A stretch of DNA of 6,486 nt, from contig RHKR01000139.1 in NCBI GenBank assembly GCA_008363265.1, positions 1 through 6,486 of the forward strand, read 5' to 3'. Both the position numbers and the translations under genes were made by a program. Positions 1 through 6,465 of this stretch are shown piece by piece (position 1 is the stretch's first letter; each line of letters begins with the position of its first letter). The stretch is from Chlorobiota bacterium. Its GTDB lineage: Bacteria > Bacteroidota > Ignavibacteria > Ignavibacteriales > Ignavibacteriaceae. Under the pieces are notes generated by a model that did no database searches, had not been told where the DNA came from, and saw nothing but the letters and a program-made list of their open reading frames with translations.

Positions 1-2118
1 GCCGGTTGATGAGGGGTGATAACCCATTGTGTGAGCGGCACCCGCGTCGACTGCAACAACTCTGTAATAAAGAGTGTCGCCAAGAGCGATGAGTGTGGTA
101 TCAACGTTGAACTGACCCGAGAAGGCATTTCCGCCACCGGCTGTGAGGTAGAATTTCCTCATTGTTCCGCTGGTGTTGATCTTGTAAACAACATACGCGC
201 TGTCGATACCGATGTTATCGGTAATGGTAGCGTTAACGGTTGCAGGCCAGGTTTCCCTGTACTGGTCGCCGAGAACAGCATGTGTAACAACAGGAGCTTC
301 GGTGTCAGTGGCCGCAACAAAGCTGAGTTTGTTGTTCGGTGCACCGGCAGGGAATGTTGAGTATCCACCCGTGTTGTCCATTGCGTAGATGTAATAATTG
401 TAGGTGGCAGGCTGGCCGTTTCCTGGGATGGAAGCTGTCCAGTTGTTGCCTGAAGTGTTGGTCATAACGAGTGAATCGGTGATCTCACCTGAAGTGCCTC
501 TGCCCCAGTAAACTTTAACGCCATTGGTAGCGAGAGGTATGGCAGTCTCGATGGTCGCGTTAACAACATACGGACCGTTCAGATTCTCAGTGTTTCCGAG
601 AGCGGTATGCATGATGTTGGGACCGAATGAGGCTTTTCCAACCCAGCCCTGGTAAACACCGGTTCTGTCTTCAGCCCAGTAAGCCCAGATGTTGTTGTCT
701 TTTGCCGCGATACCGATGTAGTCACCCTGATAACCGCCTGCGAGACCGCTGATCGGTTTCGGTTTGAACTTGGAATCGGAAATTCTGATGTTTTCCCAGG
801 TTGTACCCATGTCGATCGAACGGCCGACATAAACAGTAGCTGAGTCGTTGCTCATATCACGGCTGTCGTACCATACTGAGTAGAGAGCACCTGTGGTCTG
901 ATCTATGGTCATCCATGGGTAATACTGATCTCTGGCATTGTTTATAGGATCATTGTTAACTCTTACAGGGGCTGACCATGTTGTACCGCCGTCGGTCGAC
1001 TTGATCATAACGATATCAGGATCGCTGCCGGCAGGGGCTACACCCTTCTGTGGCCAAACGATATAGATGTTCCCTCTTCCGGGGCCGTTGGTTCTGTCAA
1101 CTGCCATTGAAGGGAATGATGAAACTCTGATCGAGGTCGGTTTCAGGTTGCCACGGATACCGAAATTGAGCGCAGTGTAAGCCTTGGTCGCGGGAGCCCA
1201 TGTAACACCACCATCGGTTGACTTGGCGAAACCGATGGCATCTTCACCATACTGACCTGCTGCCCAGTTGTCGTAAACGGCAAATGCGGCATAAACTTCA
1301 CCGTTAGGACCGGTAGCGAGGTTAACGCCCTGGCAGTGGCTTCCGGCATTAAGGTTACCGGAGACATTTTTCGGTGCGCTCCAGCTTGTGCCGTTGTTGC
1401 TTGAGTAAACGACCTGGATCTCATTCTCATCCGGTGAACCGGTGAGGAATGCTGTCCACGCGTTATAAAGTCTGTTGGCATAAGGGCTGCCGGCAACTTT
1501 ATCGGTGGTCATGTGGTTTTTATCAAGAAGGTCAGCTGAACTTGCAGGGGCAGCGCCGGCCTGTGAGGTAGTCCAGTTAACACCGTTGTTCGAGGATGAA
1601 GCGACACCCTGACCGCCGTTATTGTGAATGTAGCCAACATGCATATAGCCGTTGGGAGCAATAACTGAAACGGGGTCACCGGAGTTTCTGCCGTATGGAG
1701 GATCATCCCATCCCTGCCAGTTGGTTCCACCGTTGGTAGTAAGGTAAGTACCTGTACCGTACAGGGTACCAACCGTACTGCCTGACCATGATGTGGAGTT
1801 GGCTGTAAGGAGGAGAATATCCATGTTTGACGGATGCACATCTATACTAAGTTCAGACTGGGTCGAATTTGTGGTCGGGAAAGGTCTGAAATTTGGATAG
1901 AGAGTGGCTTCCGCGCCGCTAACACGGGCAAATCTGTTAATATTTGGTGCGGGGATGTATATGAATGAATTATCACCCGCCGCGGTTGTGAAGTTCTGGT
2001 CGAGAGTAACCTTGGTCCAGTACTTCGAAATGTCCTTATCTTTGTCTCCGCCGGTCTCTTGTGCAAACACAAATCCGGTAAGGAAAAGAAAAAGGAGCGA
2101 AGCGCGTAGAAATGCCAT
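1..2118 (-). CDS. Secreted Asp-box (sialidase-like) beta-propeller protein with Ig/FN3-like modules, C-terminus outside window
   Basis: An uninterrupted reading frame of 706 codons runs from the ATG at 2118 off the left edge, so the protein is partial. Residues 1-19 form a signal peptide (a basic residue, a Leu/Phe-rich core, then VFA before Q20), so the product is exported. Six Asp-box motifs (S/T-x-D/N-x-G-x-x-W) begin at residues 127, 175, 239, 300, 374 and 434. They are 48-74 residues apart, as expected for a six-bladed sialidase-type propeller. Residues about 500-603 and 608-706 are two related beta-rich modules (VNATI at 519 and 628; a YY...A-x-D strand at 575 and 684), resembling Ig/FN3 folds. 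I see no clear FRIP motif or full sialidase active site, so a binding or adhesive role is as likely as glycosidase activity. A C-terminal type IX sorting domain is inferred, not seen. An AAGGAG ribosome site lies 8 nt upstream and fixes the start. Confidence 0.93.
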   Translation of the reverse strand, partial: MAFLRASLLFLFLTGFVFAQETGGDKDKDISKYWTKVTLDQNFTTAAGDNSFIYIPAPNINRFARVSGAEATLYPNFRPFPTTNSTQSELSIDVHPSNMDILLLTANSTSWSGSTVGTLYGTGTYLTTNGGTNWQGWDDPPYGRNSGDPVSVIAPNGYMHVGYIHNNGGQGVASSSNNGVNWTTSQAGAAPASSADLLDKNHMTTDKVAGSPYANRLYNAWTAFLTGSPDENEIQVVYSSNNGTSWSAPKNVSGNLNAGSHCQGVNLATGPNGEVYAAFAVYDNWAAGQYGEDAIGFAKSTDGGVTWAPATKAYTALNFGIRGNLKPTSIRVSSFPSMAVDRTNGPGRGNIYIVWPQKGVAPAGSDPDIVMIKSTDGGTTWSAPVRVNNDPINNARDQYYPWMTIDQTTGALYSVWYDSRDMSNDSATVYVGRSIDMGTTWENIRISDSKFKPKPISGLAGGYQGDYIGIAAKDNNIWAYWAEDRTGVYQGWVGKASFGPNIMHTALGNTENLNGPYVVNATIETAIPLATNGVKVYWGRGTSGEITDSLVMTNTSGNNWTASIPGNGQPATYNYYIYAMDNTGGYSTFPAGAPNNKLSFVAATDTEAPVVTHAVLGDQYRETWPATVNATITDNIGIDSAYVVYKINTSGTMRKFYLTAGGGNAFSGQFNVDTTLIALGDTLYYRVVAVDAGAAHTMGYHPSSTG

Positions 2119-2126
2119 TTAAGTGG

Positions 2127-2132
2127 CTCCTT
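2127..2132 (-). promoter_or_regulatory. Ribosome binding site of the secreted propeller gene
   Basis: Read on the minus strand this is AAGGAG, a near-complete Shine-Dalgarno sequence ending 8 nt before the ATG at 2118. It supports that start codon, and the signal peptide begins immediately after it. Confidence 0.75.
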
Positions 2133-2161
2133 TGTGTGAATAAATGAATTGAAATGTTTCT

Positions 2162-2191
2162 CAAAATACGAAAAAAATGAACAATTAACAA
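2162..2191 (-). promoter_or_regulatory. Candidate Bacteroidota-type promoter for the secreted propeller gene
   Basis: On the minus strand a TTG (2189-2191) is followed after 20 nt by TATTTTG (2162-2168). This resembles the Bacteroidota sigma-ABfr arrangement, TTG at -33 and TAnnTTTG at -7, although the -7 box is one T short. It lies about 44 nt upstream of the ATG at 2118, inside an AT-rich stretch. The assignment rests on motif and spacing only. Confidence 0.4.
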
Positions 2192-2222
2192 TCTATTTGG
2201 TAACATAGGTCACACGGTTTCT

Positions 2223-2344
2223 AGTGGTGAGTGGTTAGAGGTGAGTGGTTGATGAAAACCAACCACTTTCCACTGATCCGCCGCGACGGGCGAACTGTTG
2301 GATTCAACTGACCGTTAACCACTAACCACTAACCACTATCCACT
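2223..2344. repeat. Inverted heptamer repeat arrays (AGTGGTT / AACCACT)
   Basis: The left array, 2223-2250, is four head-to-tail heptamers: AGTGGTG, AGTGGTT, AGAGGTG, AGTGGTT. The middle pair, 2261-2274, is AACCACT, TTCCACT. The right array, 2317-2344, is AACCACT three times and then ATCCACT. Middle and right units are the reverse complement of the left units. The left and right arrays are both exactly 28 bp and are complementary at 24 of 28 positions, so the segment can fold as a long hairpin or cruciform. The 42 bp between middle and right arrays (2275-2316) are not repeated. The arrays resemble in form the short tandemly repeated heptamers known from cyanobacteria. The right array ends 7 bp before the putative -7 box of bshC, so an effect on transcription is possible but unproven. 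Confidence 0.85.
2244..2267. repeat. Perfect 8-bp hairpin formed by adjoining opposite heptamers
   Basis: AGTGGTTG (2244-2251) and CAACCACT (2260-2267) are perfect reverse complements separated by the 8-nt loop ATGAAAAC. This is the tightest fold within the heptamer region. It competes with the longer pairing of the left array (2223-2250) with the right array (2317-2344), so two alternative structures can be drawn. Confidence 0.7.
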
Positions 2345-2351
2345 AATTTAG

Positions 2352-2359
2352 TATCTTTG
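2352..2359 (+). promoter_or_regulatory. Candidate -7 promoter element for bshC
   Basis: TATCTTTG matches the Bacteroidota -7 consensus TAnnTTTG exactly and lies 25 nt upstream of the bshC ATG, which predicts a leader of roughly 20 nt. No TTG is found at the expected -33 distance; that position falls within the AACCACT heptamer array. Either the promoter is -33-independent or the array replaces that element. Confidence 0.5.
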
Positions 2360-2372
2360 CATAATTAAATCC

Positions 2373-2376
2373 GGAG
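2373..2376 (+). promoter_or_regulatory. Ribosome binding site of bshC
   Basis: GGAG, in the context CCGGAG, ends 8 nt before the ATG at 2385. The same CCGGAG context precedes the membrane protein gene (GGAG at 5040-5043, 7 nt before its ATG), which supports both starts. Confidence 0.65.
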
Positions 2377-2384
2377 ATTTTGAG

Positions 2385-4013
2385 ATGAATATTAGCTTTA
2401 CAGAGATTCCTGGCCAATCACCTTTATACCTTGATTATTTATACAATTTCAAGAAGGTGGCTAAATATTATATAAAAGATTTCCGGAACGAGGGGATTTA
2501 TGAAGCCCACTTCCGTGATGTTCTTTCAAAATACCCGTCCGACCGCAGACAGGTGACTCAGACCATCAAGAACCAGTATATTGGGAAACGGATCTCTGCA
2601 AAAACTTCGCAGAATATCAAGTTACTTGAAGAAAAGAACTGTCTCGCCATCGTAACGGGCCAACAGCTCGGGCTGGCGGGCGGACCCCTCTATACGATCT
2701 ATAAAACGCTCTCCGCCATCAAGCTGTCTACACATCTGAATGAAAAATACCCTGACTTTCACTTTGTGCCCGTCTTCTGGCTGGCCGGAGACGACCACGA
2801 TTTTGAAGAGATATCGTCGATCAATGTACTAAGTGGCGATAACAAAGTTGAAAACATAGTTTACAAGACCGACGACGATCCGGAGAAAGAGGCAGGAAGT
2901 GTCGGCGGCATGAGGCTTGAGCGGGAGATCGAAGAATTTATCGGTCAGTTCGGCGCGACAGTACGAAACACCGAGTTCACTCCCGATGTGCTCTCGTTCC
3001 TTTCCTCGGTTTACCAGACCGGGAAGACAATCTCTGAATCATTCAGCGAGATGATGTTCAAGTTTTTCGATAAATACGGGCTCGTTCTCTTCAATCCCCA
3101 GGCCACTGATGTAAAAAGGCTTCTGTTGCCTGTTTTCAGGAGTGAACTCGAGAATTACCGCACCCACGCCTCCAAACTGATCCAGGTAAGCGCGGGACTC
3201 GATGAAGAATACCACGCTCAGGTGAAAATAAGACCGGTCAATCTTTTTATTAACAATGAGAACGGTCGCTATCTCCTCGATCCGCTTGAGAACAACGAGT
3301 TCAGGCTCAAGAGGAAGAAAGTCAAGTTTACGAAAGACGAACTCTCCCAGCTCCTTGAGAGCTCACCTGAAATGTTCAGTCCCAATGTGATACTCCGTCC
3401 CGTTTGTCAGGACTGGCTTTTCCCGACTGCTTTTTACGTTGGCGGGCCTGCTGAAATTGCCTACTTTGCCCAGATAATTCAGCTGTACAAAATGTTCAAC
3501 CTTGCGACTCCCATCGCCTGGCCAAGAATAAGCGCTACAATTGTCGAGAAGAGTGTGCAGAGCCTTGTGCAGAAATACGATATCTCCGTTAAGGACTTCT
3601 TTGAGCTGAAAGGGGAGATATTCAACAAGGTTGCTTCCCTTATCTCTGAATATGACATCGACGGCAAATTCGAGGTGACCGGAAACAAACTTGACAACAT
3701 CTTTGAAGAGTTGAAAGAGTATCTTGCAGATATCGACAAGACTCTGGTTGACCCCGCCGAAAAGAACCGGCAAAGATCGCTTCAGTATCTCGCAGAGTTG
3801 AAGGGAAAAGCCGAGGCCGCCAGGATCAGAAAGCATGAAACAACCATGAACCAGCTTCAGAAGAGCTATTCGATGATACTCCCAAACGACAACCTGCAGG
3901 AAAGAGAACTGAATTACTTCTACTTCGCTAATAAATACGGACTCGGGTTCTACGAATATCTGATCGAAAAACTTGACGGTATGAACTTCGACCACCAGGT
4001 GGTGATGCTATAG
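2385..4013 (+). CDS. bshC: Bacillithiol biosynthesis cysteine-adding enzyme BshC
   Basis: BshC is assigned the last step of bacillithiol synthesis, adding cysteine to glucosaminyl-malate in the cytoplasm. At 542 residues the protein has the usual family length. Family signatures are clear: TGQQ at 91-94 followed by GGPLYTIYK at 99-107, the PVFWLAGDDHDFEE block ending near 142, and a C-terminal core block at about 331-363 containing SPNV, LRP and YVGGPAEIAYFAQ. The region at about 390-500 is rich in Lys/Glu and helix-forming, consistent with the family's coiled coil. No transmembrane segment or signal peptide is seen. The start at 2385 is supported by an upstream GGAG and by the typical N-terminus. 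A hydrolase gene follows closely and is probably co-transcribed. The bshA and bshB partners are not in the window, so they must lie elsewhere if bacillithiol, or its N-methyl form known from Chlorobiota, is made. Confidence 0.95.
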   Translation: MNISFTEIPGQSPLYLDYLYNFKKVAKYYIKDFRNEGIYEAHFRDVLSKYPSDRRQVTQTIKNQYIGKRISAKTSQNIKLLEEKNCLAIVTGQQLGLAGGPLYTIYKTLSAIKLSTHLNEKYPDFHFVPVFWLAGDDHDFEEISSINVLSGDNKVENIVYKTDDDPEKEAGSVGGMRLEREIEEFIGQFGATVRNTEFTPDVLSFLSSVYQTGKTISESFSEMMFKFFDKYGLVLFNPQATDVKRLLLPVFRSELENYRTHASKLIQVSAGLDEEYHAQVKIRPVNLFINNENGRYLLDPLENNEFRLKRKKVKFTKDELSQLLESSPEMFSPNVILRPVCQDWLFPTAFYVGGPAEIAYFAQIIQLYKMFNLATPIAWPRISATIVEKSVQSLVQKYDISVKDFFELKGEIFNKVASLISEYDIDGKFEVTGNKLDNIFEELKEYLADIDKTLVDPAEKNRQRSLQYLAELKGKAEAARIRKHETTMNQLQKSYSMILPNDNLQERELNYFYFANKYGLGFYEYLIEKLDGMNFDHQVVML

Positions 4014-4033
4014 TGGCAAGGGGTGGATCAGGG

Positions 4034-4903
4034 ATGAGCAGGTTATTCTTTGTCGCGTTGTTTCTTTTGCTGAACGCGGCCGCAATCTTCGCGCAACAGG
4101 AACCGGGGCGGCTCTATAAATTCAGACTCGAGAATGCCCCCTTCCCCGAGGCAGGCCGTGCAAACGGATACAACGGGCTGCCGTATTACGGTCACTATGA
4201 CGACAACACGGTAGCCGTTTATGTCCCACCCGGCTACAAGGATAATGGAAGTGTTGATTTTGTGTTTTATTTCCACGGTTGGTACAACACTGTCGATGGT
4301 GTGCTTTCGGGATTTAAAATGCTCGACCAGTTCCTTGAGGCGAGGAAGAACGCCATCCTTGTTATCCCGGAAGGTCCCAAGAACGCGGCGGATTCATACT
4401 ATGGAAAACTCGAACAGGAGAACGGCTTTCTTGACCTGATGATCGAGATAATGGATTCCCTCAAAGGCCGCGGTGAGATCAGCGAGACCATCCCGGGAAA
4501 GATCGTGATCGCCTGCCACTCAGGCGGTGTTCGCGTTCTCTCAAAAATCCTCAGGCAGGGAGGCGTTACACACCAGATCAGGGATGTCTACCTCTTCGAT
4601 GCAACCTATGGTTATATTGATGAATATCTCGACTGGCTGATGACGTTCGAAGGGAAACTGATCAGTATTTGGACAGAGGGCTCCGGCACCCGGGACGGAA
4701 CGATGAGAATGCTTCAAAGGCTAAGGGATGGCGGCATTCCCCACCTCAATATTGATGAGGTAAACCTTACCAGGGAAGACCTGATCTACAACCGTATCGT
4801 GATAATAAAAACACCGCTCACCCATAGTGACCTCGTTTACCTTACCGGTAATTTTACGAAATTCCTGAAGACGAGCATGCTCGATCTTCTCGAAATAAAG
4901 TAA
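4034..4903 (+). CDS. Secreted alpha/beta-hydrolase-fold protein (putative esterase)
   Basis: A 289-residue protein, counted from the ATG at 4034, with a signal peptide at residues 1-20 (Met-Ser-Arg, a Leu/Phe/Ala core, then IFA before QQ). The mature part shows an alpha/beta-hydrolase plan: YFHGW around His81-Gly82 (oxyanion region), a nucleophile elbow CHSGG with Ser163, an Asp189 after a beta strand (YLFDATYG), and His264 in LTHSDL. These could form a Ser-Asp-His triad; the substrate cannot be read from the sequence. A GTG at 4013 overlaps the bshC stop (TAGTG) and would add seven residues. I prefer 4034 because AAGGGG (4018-4023) lies 10 nt upstream and the signal peptide then begins normally. 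Only 20 nt separate it from bshC, so one transcript is likely. It could equally be a lipase-like or deacetylase-like enzyme. Confidence 0.85.
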   Translation: MSRLFFVALFLLLNAAAIFAQQEPGRLYKFRLENAPFPEAGRANGYNGLPYYGHYDDNTVAVYVPPGYKDNGSVDFVFYFHGWYNTVDGVLSGFKMLDQFLEARKNAILVIPEGPKNAADSYYGKLEQENGFLDLMIEIMDSLKGRGEISETIPGKIVIACHSGGVRVLSKILRQGGVTHQIRDVYLFDATYGYIDEYLDWLMTFEGKLISIWTEGSGTRDGTMRMLQRLRDGGIPHLNIDEVNLTREDLIYNRIVIIKTPLTHSDLVYLTGNFTKFLKTSMLDLLEIK

Positions 4904-4941
4904 GAAACAGAACGACGGCTTACATTCATTTTTTTTGTATA

Positions 4942-4970
4942 TTGCCTGACAGTTCGGGTTGATTAGGCAA
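4942..4970 (+). other. Small intergenic hairpin upstream of the membrane protein gene
   Basis: TTGCCTGA (4942-4949) pairs with TTAGGCAA (4963-4970): seven Watson-Crick pairs and one G-T wobble around a 13-nt loop. It lies in the 147-bp gap between the hydrolase and the membrane protein. There is no T-run on its 3' side, so it is not a typical terminator for the plus-strand gene upstream. The eight Ts at 4929-4936 precede it, so it could act as a terminator only on the minus strand, where no gene needs one. A TATATTG at 4938-4944 just upstream is a weak -7-like element without a -33 partner, so the hairpin may sit in the 5' leader of the downstream operon. Confidence 0.35.
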
Positions 4971-5050
4971 CACCCTCCAAAACTCCACGACCTTTAATGC
5001 CACGAATCGAATTGAATCGTAATCATCATTAATTTAACCGGAGTTATATA

Positions 5051-5818
5051 ATGAAAAGAGCATTTGATTTTAAGGTAGCCTCACTCTCAACATTGGTCGG
5101 CGTTATTCTTGTGCTGCTAATGGTGTGGCTGACCGGAAACGAATTCGGAACCCCTGTGTTTCCTTTCATGGCCATTCTTTCAGCTTACATTATCGCCGGA
5201 ATGGTGACCGCACTTGTTTCAAAAGGGGATACGATAGCCGAGCCGGGCGTGGCCGCGGTTATAACCGGTTTCGTAACTTATTTTTTCATTACTTCGATGG
5301 AATTCCACGCGTTTGATAAACTCTCAGCGGAAGTGCTGCGGGTAAATATTATTCTTCTTACTTTAAACGGCATCCTCCTGGCTCTCGTCGGCGCTTGGGC
5401 GGGTGAAAAGTTCCAGTTGACCTTCGAGAAAGAAGGCGACGGCAAGGAACCGATCGTGGAGTGGGCATGGATCGCGGCTGGTACCATCTTTGGAGTGACC
5501 GTGAGCATCTTCCTTTCCAATATTATTATCAAGTTGTTCGGACTTACCCTTTCCCCGCTTTACATAAGCCTCGCGATCGGTATTTTCATCACAGGTTGGG
5601 TTGTTGGTCTCCGTTCACCCGGTGAAACTCTCCCCGAAGCGGGAATTGCCGGCGTTCTTACCGCGATCCTGAATCTTGATATCTTCAAGTTTACACTCGA
5701 TCCTGATACCACTTCGCTAACCACTCTCGCAGTTCTCGGTTCTGTTGTGATCGGACTTGTAGCCGGACTGATCGGCGGTGCTGCCGGTGAAAAAATGCAG
5801 GAAGCTGAAGAAGCTTGA
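5051..5818 (+). CDS. Internally duplicated eight-helix membrane protein of unknown function
   Basis: A 255-residue integral membrane protein. Hydrophobic segments lie at about 11-27, 36-57, 64-83, 98-119, 141-163, 168-187, 195-212 and 223-246. The protein is two copies of a four-helix unit offset by about 131 residues. T-x-x-GV at 14-18 matches 145-149, G-D-T-x-x-E-x-G at 59-66 matches G-E-T-x-x-E-x-G at 191-198, and AGEKFQ at 117-122 matches AGEKMQ at 245-250. A charged linker (about 124-138) joins the halves. The Gly-rich helices ending in AGEK resemble small DUF-type membrane proteins, but I do not recognise a named family, and no transporter or enzyme motif is visible. GGAG 7 nt upstream supports the ATG at 5051. 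Its stop overlaps the start of the next gene, so the two are translated from one message. Confidence 0.85.
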   Translation: MKRAFDFKVASLSTLVGVILVLLMVWLTGNEFGTPVFPFMAILSAYIIAGMVTALVSKGDTIAEPGVAAVITGFVTYFFITSMEFHAFDKLSAEVLRVNIILLTLNGILLALVGAWAGEKFQLTFEKEGDGKEPIVEWAWIAAGTIFGVTVSIFLSNIIIKLFGLTLSPLYISLAIGIFITGWVVGLRSPGETLPEAGIAGVLTAILNLDIFKFTLDPDTTSLTTLAVLGSVVIGLVAGLIGGAAGEKMQEAEEA

Positions 5819-6465
5819 CGAACGGCGATATCCTGAAGTTTCTCCGCGACCTTTCAGCCAACAATTCAAAAGGCTGGATGGATGCGAACCGGGACCGGTA
5901 TAACGCAGCACGGAACTTCTGGCTCAGCGAGCTTGAGGTCCTACTCAGGAGGCTTGCGGCATACGATGAGAGACTGCTCATCGTGGAACCGAAGGACACG
6001 GTCCACAGAATAAACAACAACAGGAAGTTCCAGCCTGACCTTCCACTTTACAAGGATAATTTTACTTTTACACCTTACCTAAAGATAGTGCCTGCATCGT
6101 TCCATCTTTCGATAAGCCCAAAGGAATCTTTCATAGGTGGGGGGCTGTATCGCCCCCCTGCCGATCTCCTCTCAAAAGTAAGACACGCCATCGATCAGGA
6201 TGGGGATGAGTTCCACTCGATCGTCACCGGGCCGGGATTTGTCTCCTTTTACGGCGGACTTGATCTCGAAGAACCGGTGCTCGCCACGGCTCCCAAAGGT
6301 TTCAGCAGGGAGCATCCGCACATTAACTACCTGCGGATGAAAAGTTTCATCGCGATCAAATATATCGACGAGGAGACAGTTTGCAGCGATGGTTTATTCG
6401 ATCTGGTTGAAGAAGCTTTTATCAGGATCAAACCCCTTATTGATTTTCTTAACCGGGCGATCTAA
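5815..6465 (+). CDS. DUF2461 (TIGR02453-type) family protein, TTG start
   Basis: A 216-residue soluble protein with the layout of the DUF2461 family, which has no established function. The N-terminus has FLRDLSANNSKGWMDANRDRY (residues 9-29), the family's opening motif. The central motif, normally of the form RFS-x-DK-x-PYK, appears here as KFQPDLPLYKDNF (71-83), a divergent version. Next come a GGGLYRPP block (108-115) and the C-terminal PKGF...HP...YLRMKSF block (160-178). The length is close to the family norm, so the gene is complete. The start is a TTG at 5815 whose last two bases are part of the TGA stop of the membrane protein. No ATG, GTG or other TTG fits the conserved N-terminus, so this start is chosen on homology. 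The coupling implies the two proteins are made together. Confidence 0.88.
   Translation: MTNGDILKFLRDLSANNSKGWMDANRDRYNAARNFWLSELEVLLRRLAAYDERLLIVEPKDTVHRINNNRKFQPDLPLYKDNFTFTPYLKIVPASFHLSISPKESFIGGGLYRPPADLLSKVRHAIDQDGDEFHSIVTGPGFVSFYGGLDLEEPVLATAPKGFSREHPHINYLRMKSFIAIKYIDEETVCSDGLFDLVEEAFIRIKPLIDFLNRAI
6139..6158 (+). repeat. GC-only hairpin inside the DUF2461 gene
   Basis: GGGGGGC (6139-6145) and GCCCCCC (6152-6158) form a perfect 7-bp all-GC stem with the 6-nt loop TGTATC. It falls in the codons for the conserved GGGLYRPP block, so protein constraint explains part of it. No T-run follows, so it is not an intrinsic terminator. Confidence 0.6.

Noticed and set aside
1751..1765. Perfect palindrome CCTGTAC-C-GTACAGG inside the secreted protein gene
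   Set aside because: It falls within codons for a Gly/Thr/Tyr-rich strand and is short; chance similarity is a sufficient explanation.
16..2122. Several open frames of 70-120 codons on both strands within the first 2.1 kb
   Set aside because: All overlap the 706-codon secreted protein in other frames or on the other strand; their compositions are low-complexity Thr/Pro/Arg/Ser shadows without domains.
2223..2344. Possible CRISPR array in the repetitive intergenic region
   Set aside because: Units are only 7 bp, lie head to tail with no spacers, and occur in both orientations; no cas gene is present.
3363..3995. A 210-codon open frame on the minus strand opposite bshC
   Set aside because: It lies fully antisense to a well-conserved gene, has no recognisable domain, and is best explained by codon bias of bshC.
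4013..4033. GTG at 4013 as start of the hydrolase
   Set aside because: It is possible, since it overlaps the bshC stop, but the ATG at 4034 has a ribosome site and gives a standard signal peptide directly from the start.
4901..4936. Rho-independent terminator after the hydrolase, using the run of eight Ts at 4929-4936
   Set aside because: Only a 4-bp TAAG/CTTA pairing can be drawn upstream of the T-run, too weak and not GC-rich.
4938..4944. TATATTG as promoter -7 box for the membrane protein operon
   Set aside because: It is one base short of the consensus, has no TTG about 20 nt upstream, and lies over 100 nt from the start codon; kept only as a remark.
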